A stretch of DNA of 10,623 nucleotides, taken from Trueperaceae bacterium. GTDB lineage: Bacteria > Deinococcota > Deinococci > Deinococcales > Trueperaceae. A model generated the notes under the pieces. It made no database searches, was not told the DNA's origin, and saw only the letters and a program-made list of their open reading frames with translations. The stretch lies in NCBI GenBank assembly GCA_007121175.1, contig SKMG01000047.1, positions 1 through 10,623 on the forward strand, given 5' to 3'. A program made the translations under genes and the position numbers. Each line of letters opens with the position of its first letter. Position 1 is the first letter of the stretch. Shown here piece by piece: positions 6,283 to 10,623 of the stretch.

Positions 6283-7772
6283 CTGAGGTCGTGCACCCGC
6301 TGCCGATCGTGGTGGTGCTGGTGTCGCTGCTGGCGGGCCTCGCGATCGCCGCGCTCGGCGAGAGGAGGCAGCGCCTGCGCACCGTGCTGAACCTGACGGC
6401 GGCCGTGCTCAAGCTGGGGCTGGTGCTGTGGATCGCACTGCTGGTGATGGACGGCGTCGTGCCGGTGTTCCGCTTCCCGCTGGTGCCCGGCTTCGACCTC
6501 CTGCTGCGAGCGGACTCGCTATCGATCCTGTTCGCCTCGCTCTCCGCCGTGCTGTGGTTGGTCACCACGGTCTACGCGATCGCCTACATGGAGCACTACG
6601 ACAACCGCGCGCGCTTCTTCGGCTTCTTCAGCATCTGCGTCACGGCCACCATGGGCATCGCGATGGCCGGCAACCTGCTCACCTTCTTCGTCTTCTACGA
6701 GCTCCTGACGCTCGCGACCTGGCCGCTGGTGGTGCATACCGGGAGCCGCGCTGCGCTACGCGCCGGCCGCACCTACTTGCGCTTCACCTTGGGCGGCAGC
6801 GCGCTCTTCCTCGTCGGCCTGATCTGGCTCTACGCCCTGGCCGGCACCCAGGACTTCATCGCCGGCGGTAGCCTCGGGCTGCTCGAGCTCGACGCGCACG
6901 CGAGTCTGCGGGCGATCTTCGTGCTGATCGCCATCGGCATGGGCGTGAAGGCGGCCCTGGTGCCGCTGCACGCCTGGCTGCCGACCGCGATGGTGGCACC
7001 GGCGCCGGTCAGCGCCCTGCTGCACGCCGTGGCGGTGGTGAAGGCCGGCGCGTTCGGGCTGGTGCGGCTGGTGGCGGACGTCTTCGGCGGCGGGCTCACC
7101 GCGGAGCTCGGCCTGGGGCTGGCGTTGGCGATCGCCGCCTCGTTCACCATCGTGTACGGCTCGGTCCTGGCGCTCGGGCAAAGCGACCTGAAACGCCGTC
7201 TGGCGTACTCGACGGTGAGCCAGGTCTCCTACATCGCGCTCGGCATCGCCATCGGCGGACCCATCGCCACGGTGGGCGGCATGGTGCACCTGGTGCACCA
7301 GGGCGTGATGAAGATCACGATGTTCTTCTGCGCCGGCACTTTCGCCACGCTCCTCGGGGTGACGCGGATCGACGAACTCGACGGGCTCGCGCGGCGGCTG
7401 CCGTGGAGCGCGGCGGCCTTCTCGGTGGCGGCGCTGGGCATGATCGGGCTGCCGCCGATGGCGGGCTTCGTGAGCAAGTGGTACTTGGGCGCCGGCGCGG
7501 TCGCGGTCGGTCAGACCTGGGTCGTGGCGGTGCTGGTCGCCAGTACGCTGCTGAACGCGGCGTACTTCCTGCCGCTCGTGTCGCGCATGTGGTTGCGCCC
7601 CGCACCCGATCGCTGGCCGGGCGGGTCGCAGCCCAGCGCCTGGGTCACCGCGGGGATGGTGGTGCCGGCGCTCGTCACCGCCGGGTTGACGATCGCGTTC
7701 GGAGTGCTCGCCGGCTCGACGCTCAGTCCGCTCGACTGGGCGATCGCGATCGCCAGGGAGTACGTGCCATGA
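6279..7772 (+). CDS. Proton-conducting antiporter subunit, copy 2 (MrpA N-terminal/NuoL-like)
   Basis: 497-residue Proton_antipo_M membrane protein, the second of three paralogues. Conserved channel residues are E141 (TFFVFYELLTL, TM5), K224 (GMGVKAALVPL, TM7), H231, K255 (VAVVKAG), H340, K345 (HQGVMKITMFF) and K400 (AGFVSKW). The central motif HAWLPTAMVAPAPVSALLHA (231-250) is closer to the MrpA/NuoL form (WLPxAMxAPTPVSAxLHA) than to copy 1. With no full mnhA in the operon, this subunit is a likely substitute for the antiporter module of MrpA; that is inference from the motif. It also has an MEHYDNRARFFGFFS segment (104-118), typical of NuoL/NuoM-type subunits. GTG start and 4-nt overlap with the previous gene; its TGA overlaps the next ATG. 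Confidence 0.9.
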   Translation: MTEVVHPLPIVVVLVSLLAGLAIAALGERRQRLRTVLNLTAAVLKLGLVLWIALLVMDGVVPVFRFPLVPGFDLLLRADSLSILFASLSAVLWLVTTVYAIAYMEHYDNRARFFGFFSICVTATMGIAMAGNLLTFFVFYELLTLATWPLVVHTGSRAALRAGRTYLRFTLGGSALFLVGLIWLYALAGTQDFIAGGSLGLLELDAHASLRAIFVLIAIGMGVKAALVPLHAWLPTAMVAPAPVSALLHAVAVVKAGAFGLVRLVADVFGGGLTAELGLGLALAIAASFTIVYGSVLALGQSDLKRRLAYSTVSQVSYIALGIAIGGPIATVGGMVHLVHQGVMKITMFFCAGTFATLLGVTRIDELDGLARRLPWSAAAFSVAALGMIGLPPMAGFVSKWYLGAGAVAVGQTWVVAVLVASTLLNAAYFLPLVSRMWLRPAPDRWPGGSQPSAWVTAGMVVPALVTAGLTIAFGVLAGSTLSPLDWAIAIAREYVP

Positions 7773-9406
7773 CCGTCGCGCTGGCGGTGCTGCTGCCGCT
7801 GGTCGCGGCGGTCCTCGTACCCTTCGGCGGACGGGTCGGGGCGCTCGGGCGACGGGTCGCGGCGTTCGCACCGCTGGCACTCCTGCTGCCGCTGATGAGC
7901 GGCGAGCGCGGAGAGTGGCGGTGGGTCCTGCTCGGGATCGAGCTCGCCGTCGACCCCTGGGGAGTGCCGTTCGTACTCCTCACCGCGATCGCCTGGAGCG
8001 CGTCCGGGTACTTCGCGCTGCGCGGCCTCGGCCGCGGCAGCTGGGGCTTCTGGCTCGGCTGGTCGCTGAGCCTGTGGGGCATGGTGCTGGTGCTGCTGGC
8101 GCAGAACCTCGTGACCTTCTACCTCGGCTACGTGGCCGTGTCGCTCTCGGCCTACCTGATGATCACACACGCCCGCACCAGCGCGGCCTGGCGCGCGGGC
8201 CGTATCTACCTGCTGCTCGCGTTCGCCGGTGAGGCCGCCATCGTCAGCGGCGTGCTGGTCCTGGCCGGCCATTACGGCAACGTGTCGCTACCGCTGCTCG
8301 CCACGCCGGACTTCGCCGCCGGCGTCGCGGCGGCGCGCTGGCCGCTGTTCGTCGGCTTCGCCGTCAAACTCGGCATCGTCCCGCTCCACGTCTGGTTGCC
8401 GCTGGCGCACCCGATCGCCCCGGTGCCCGCGAGCGCGATCCTCTCGGGCGTGATCGTGAAGGCCGGGCTGCTGGGGTGGCTCAAGCTCATCCCTCCGCAG
8501 GGCCTCGAGGCGGCTGCGAGCGCGCCGGCGCTGCTGTGGCTCGGTCTGGCCACAGCTTTCGTCGGCGTGCTGCTCGGCCTCACCCAAGGCAAGCTCAAGA
8601 CCGTGCTGGCCTACTCCACCATCAGCCAGATGGGGCTGGTGCTGGTGGCGTATGCGGCGTACAGCCTGCAGCCGGGCGACGCGCGCTGGCTCGCAGCGAT
8701 CGGCCTCTTGGCGCTGCATCACGGCCTCACGAAGACGTCGCTGTTCTTAGCGGCAGGATGCGCTCCCGGCGCATCCGGCGTGCGGCGTCTGCTGCTGGCG
8801 CTGCCCGCACTGTCGCTCGCGGCCGCTCCGTTCGCCACGGGCTACCTCGCCAAGGGCTGGCTCGGTCGCGCGGTCGCCGCCGGGATCGACGCCGGAGCGC
8901 TCGCGAGCATCAGCTACACGCTGCTCACCTTCACCTCCGCCGCTACGGCGCTGCTCATGTGGCGGCTATGGCTGCTGGCGCTGCGCGAGCGCGACGCCGA
9001 GGCGGCGCTCCATCCGGCCTGGGCGCTCGCCGCGCTCGCCGCGCTCACGGTTCCCTGGCTCTATGCCGGCGCCTCCGATCTGCTGATCATCCCGACCGTG
9101 CCATCGGTGTGGGCGGCGACCTGGCCGATCCTGGTCGCGGGGGCCATCGTGCTCCTGGCTCGGGTGCCGCGGCGGCCCGGGCTGACGCTCCCGGAAGGCG
9201 ATCTCGTGGTCGTGTTGGAGAAGCTCGCGAGCCGCATCGCACCGCCGCAGCTGCCCGCCGTCCCGAGCGTCCCGGCTGGCGCTCGGCTGCTGTCGACGCT
9301 CGGCCGCTCGCTCGCGGGCGCCGAGAGCCTGCTGCGCGAGCTGCCGATGGTGGGGCTGCTGATGCTGTTGATCAGCGTCGTGGTGTGGCTGCTGCTGTGG
9401 CTGTGA
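7769..9406 (+). CDS. Divergent antiporter subunit, copy 3, lacking the TM5 glutamate
   Basis: 545-residue Proton_antipo_M protein, the longest and most divergent of the three paralogues. Retained channel residues are K200 (GFAVKLGIVPLHVW), H207, K231 (GVIVKAG), K322 (HHGLTKTSLF) and K362 (TGYLAKGW). At the TM5 position of the essential glutamate (E137 in copy 1, E141 in copy 2) the segment NLVTFYLGYVAVSL (113-126) has V122. E155 in the next helix (LLAFAGEAAIVSG) may stand in. The C-terminus is extended: after the last core helices comes a polar/proline-rich linker (about 468-525) and then a final hydrophobic helix (527-545). This resembles in outline the extra C-terminal anchor of NuoL-type subunits. 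The ATG at 7769 is chosen by the 4-nt overlap with copy 2; the open frame extends upstream only as non-coding sequence. Confidence 0.9.
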   Translation: MTVALAVLLPLVAAVLVPFGGRVGALGRRVAAFAPLALLLPLMSGERGEWRWVLLGIELAVDPWGVPFVLLTAIAWSASGYFALRGLGRGSWGFWLGWSLSLWGMVLVLLAQNLVTFYLGYVAVSLSAYLMITHARTSAAWRAGRIYLLLAFAGEAAIVSGVLVLAGHYGNVSLPLLATPDFAAGVAAARWPLFVGFAVKLGIVPLHVWLPLAHPIAPVPASAILSGVIVKAGLLGWLKLIPPQGLEAAASAPALLWLGLATAFVGVLLGLTQGKLKTVLAYSTISQMGLVLVAYAAYSLQPGDARWLAAIGLLALHHGLTKTSLFLAAGCAPGASGVRRLLLALPALSLAAAPFATGYLAKGWLGRAVAAGIDAGALASISYTLLTFTSAATALLMWRLWLLALRERDAEAALHPAWALAALAALTVPWLYAGASDLLIIPTVPSVWAATWPILVAGAIVLLARVPRRPGLTLPEGDLVVVLEKLASRIAPPQLPAVPSVPAGARLLSTLGRSLAGAESLLRELPMVGLLMLLISVVVWLLLWL

Positions 9407-9890
9407 TGCTCGCACAGCACCGGACCTCGAGGCGGCCAACGCCGAGCTGCTGCCCGGCGGCGGTGTCGCCGGCGCCATCCACGCCGCCGCGGGACCCGAG
9501 CTCGCGCGCGCCTGCGGTCACCTCGCCCCGATCGAGCCGGGCCAGGCGGTGATCACCGAGGCGTTCGGCCTGCCGAACCGCTTCGTGATCCACGTGCTCG
9601 GTCCGCGCTACGGCATCGACGAACCCGCCGAGGACCTGCTCGCCGCCTGCCATGAAGGCGCCGTCGTGCTCGCCGACGAGCACGAGCTGAGTTCAATCGC
9701 CTTCCCCGCAGTCTCGACCGGAGCGTTCGGCTATCCGGTCGCGGAAGCCGCCCCCGTGGCGCTCGCCGCAGCCCAGCGCGCGTTGTCTGGAGCCCGGCAC
9801 GTGCGCAGCGTACGGTTCGTGCTCTACGGGCACGACGAGCGGCAGACGTTCGAGCAAGCCTGGTCGGAACTGCGGTCTGCTCAGCGCTGA
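9407..9890 (+). pseudogene. 5'-truncated macro-domain (ADP-ribose-binding) gene
   Basis: The frame is open from 9372 to the TGA at 9888-9890. From about 9426 it encodes most of a macro domain: LEAANAELLPGGGVAGAIHA, then AGPELARAC, ITEAFGLPNRFVIHVLGPRYG, and IAFPAVSTGAFGYP. Intact relatives bind ADP-ribose and many remove it or hydrolyse O-acetyl-ADP-ribose. The usual first 20-25 residues (beta strands with the GDIT...VDAIVNAAN stretch) are missing. In this frame there is no ATG, GTG or TTG before the GTG at 9549, which lies past the catalytic NAAN/GGGV loop. Directly upstream is the end of the third antiporter gene. A TGATG at 9404-9408 gives a coupled start, but in another frame that stops at 9552. 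A 5' deletion, a frameshift or an assembly error explains this best; a non-standard start (for example CTG) is less likely. Confidence 0.65.
9881..9890. repeat. 10-bp perfect palindrome holding both convergent stop codons
   Basis: TCAGCGCTGA is its own reverse complement. Its last three bases are the TGA of the plus-strand macro gene, and its first three are the reverse complement of the TGA of the minus-strand DinB gene. There is no loop or T-tract, so it does not look like an intrinsic terminator. Confidence 0.8.
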
Positions 9891-10351
9891 TCGAACTCTG
9901 GCGGGTCGACCCCGAGCTCGCGCAGGTACACGAAGCCCTGCGCGCGGTGGTGGATCTCGTTGTCCAGGGCGTAGAGCAGCGACGCGATCACCGCCTCGCG
10001 CCGGCCAGGGACGGGCTCGTCGAGTTCGGCGAAGCGCGCCTCCGGGACCGACTCCAGCAGCCGCGCGAGTTCCGCCGTGTCCTCGTCGAATGCCTCGAGC
10101 AGCGCCGACTTGGTGGCCGCTGGCCGGCGCGTCCCGGCCGGCCAACGCCAGGTGCGGTCGATCGCGCCGCGGATGGTGGGGATGGTCCAGGTGGTGAGCT
10201 CGGCGACCATCTCGGCGAAGGACCGCATGCCCGGGGCGTGATGGGCGTACAGGTCCTCCTCGGGGAAGGCCTCGACGGTGCGGCGCGTGAGGCGGCGGTG
10301 GCCGAGCCAATGCTCGATCAGCGCGGTACGGGTGAGCACGGTGTGATCCAT
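9881..10351 (-). CDS. DinB-family protein
   Basis: 156-residue cytosolic protein of the DinB/YfiT four-helix-bundle superfamily, often metal-dependent enzymes or thiol-handling proteins of unknown substrate. Evidence is the overall pattern: an N-terminal helix with TALIEHWLGHRRLTRRTVEAF (9-29, two overlapping stretches), PGMRSFAEMVAELTTW (40-55), and the C-terminal helix NEIHHRAQGFVYLRELG (131-147) followed by DPPEFDQR. The usual metal triad is altered: the first His corresponds to E51, and the first residue of the C-terminal HxxxH corresponds to N131, leaving H134 and H135. From memory, 'DNEIHHRxQxYVYLRxLG...PP' recurs in a DinB subfamily, so this may be a subfamily trait rather than decay. 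The ATG at 10351 is preceded by an excellent Shine-Dalgarno. It converges on the macro gene with a 10-nt overlap. Confidence 0.85.
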   Translation of the reverse strand: MDHTVLTRTALIEHWLGHRRLTRRTVEAFPEEDLYAHHAPGMRSFAEMVAELTTWTIPTIRGAIDRTWRWPAGTRRPAATKSALLEAFDEDTAELARLLESVPEARFAELDEPVPGRREAVIASLLYALDNEIHHRAQGFVYLRELGVDPPEFDQR

Positions 10352-10355
10352 CAGG

Positions 10356-10365
10356 TCTCCTCCTC
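10356..10365 (-). promoter_or_regulatory. Ribosome binding site of the DinB gene
   Basis: GAGGAGGAGA on the minus strand, ending 4 nt before the ATG at 10351. It is the strongest Shine-Dalgarno in the window and fixes the start. Confidence 0.8.
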
Positions 10366-10371
10366 GGGTCC

Positions 10372-10399
10372 CGCCCGGCGGTGCCGGCGCCGCCGGGCG
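10372..10399. repeat. 28-nt GC-only near-perfect palindrome
   Basis: Arms CGCCCGGCGG (10372-10381) and CCGCCGGGCG (10390-10399) are exact reverse complements. The 8-nt centre is itself palindromic apart from one T/G pair, so the whole element is a 14-bp stem with one wobble. It lies just upstream of the DinB ribosome site. It could be a 5'-UTR hairpin, an operator, or a dispersed REP-like element. The following GGAGCGAGCGCAGC stretch is also repeat-like. There is no T-run on either side, so an intrinsic terminator is unlikely. Confidence 0.6.
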
Positions 10400-10465
10400 C
10401 CCGTAGCCCGCGGCGGAGCGAGCGCAGCGCCAGCCACCGTAGACACCATCATGACCCCCCTCGTC

Positions 10466-10489
10466 CGCGGCGCTTCAGAGCGCGGCGCT
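10466..10489. repeat. 9-bp direct repeat upstream of the right-hand gene
   Basis: CGCGGCGCT occurs at 10466-10474 and again at 10481-10489, a 15-nt period. It lies 34-57 nt upstream of the candidate -10 at 10523, in the divergent gap. It may be a regulator site or chance in GC-rich DNA. Confidence 0.3.
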
Positions 10490-10522
10490 GACCGTGCTGA
10501 TCTGCCGTCCGAATGCCCCTGC

Positions 10523-10528
10523 TAGCAT
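10523..10528 (+). promoter_or_regulatory. Candidate -10 element of the right-edge gene
   Basis: TAGCAT (TAnnnT) stands out in otherwise GC-rich sequence 55 nt before the ATG at 10584. No convincing -35 box is seen at 16-18 nt, so it is tentative. Confidence 0.3.
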
Positions 10529-10583
10529 GTGCGTGTGCGAGCGCGAGTGCGACTGTGAGGGCCGTCCTGGGGCCGGAGCCGGC

Positions 10584-10623
10584 ATGAACCGGTTGGCGGT
10601 GCTCTCCAACGCGCGCAGCCGCG
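10584..10623 (+). CDS. Start of a gene, possibly a diacylglycerol-kinase-like lipid kinase (partial)
   Basis: Only 13 codons are in the window, encoding MNRLAVLSNARSR. The ATG at 10584 has GGAG (10575-10578) 5 nt upstream. A GTG at 10533 in the same frame would add a short Cys-rich lead-in and is less likely. The N-terminus resembles the first strand and loop of bacterial diacylglycerol/sphingosine-kinase-like proteins, which often begin with a hydrophobic strand followed by S/NP-RS. Thirteen residues are not enough to confirm this. The gene runs off the right edge and is divergent from the DinB gene. Confidence 0.45.
   Translation, partial: MNRLAVLSNARSR

Noticed and set aside
6756..7880. 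Minus-strand open frame of 374 codons
   Set aside because: It lies antisense to two antiporter genes. Its composition (Arg, Gln, His, Asp, Gly-rich) is what GC-rich antisense frames give, and no domain is visible.
8476..9552. Plus-strand open frame of 358 codons
   Set aside because: Out-of-frame shadow of the third antiporter subunit. Only its last 48 codons extend beyond that gene, and these show no domain, although its ATG at 9406 may be a relic start of the macro gene.
10529..10560. Short repetitive TGCG/GTGCGAG-like stretch
   Set aside because: The units are irregular and short; it looks like local compositional bias rather than a true tandem repeat.

Overview
This is a gene-dense, very GC-rich bacterial chromosome segment. 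GC is strongly enriched at third codon positions, TGA stops dominate, and neighbouring genes often share overlapping start and stop codons. One intergenic gap holds a textbook sigma-70 promoter. Gene content (GH51 arabinofuranosidase, Mrp-type antiporter cluster, macro domain, DinB) fits a free-living high-GC Pseudomonadota, Myxococcota or similar bacterium. No marker fixes the phylum, and I see no mobile element, RNA gene or CRISPR array.

Layout. (1) 30-2307, minus strand: an intracellular GH51 alpha-L-arabinofuranosidase, followed downstream by a GNAT acetyltransferase that has its own consensus promoter and possibly a 27-codon leader ORF. (2) 2308-2478: a divergent intergenic gap. (3) 2479-9406, plus strand: eight overlapping genes for an Mrp/Mnh-type cation/proton antiporter complex, in the order mnhE, mnhF, mnhG, a fused [DUF4040/MbhD + MbhE-like + MnhB] gene, mnhC, and three different MnhD/NuoL/M/N-type antiporter subunits. 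(4) 9407-9890, plus: a macro-domain (ADP-ribose-binding) gene lacking its 5' end and a usable start. (5) 9881-10351, minus: a DinB-family protein converging on the macro gene; both stop codons lie in one 10-bp palindrome. (6) 10352-10583: a divergent gap with a strong 28-nt palindrome. (7) 10584 to the edge, plus: the first 13 codons of a gene, perhaps a diacylglycerol-kinase-like lipid kinase.

How the genes work together. The eight-gene block should make one membrane complex that exchanges H+ for Na+ (or another cation). There is no full MrpA. Its C-terminal MbhD/MbhE-like part is fused to MnhB, and its N-terminal antiporter module appears to be replaced by free-standing subunits. The second antiporter subunit has the most MrpA/NuoL-like central motif. 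The third keeps the channel lysines but has valine where the essential TM5 glutamate should be, and carries a glutamate one helix later instead. These two points are the most interesting biology here. The flanking genes show no evident functional link to the antiporter.
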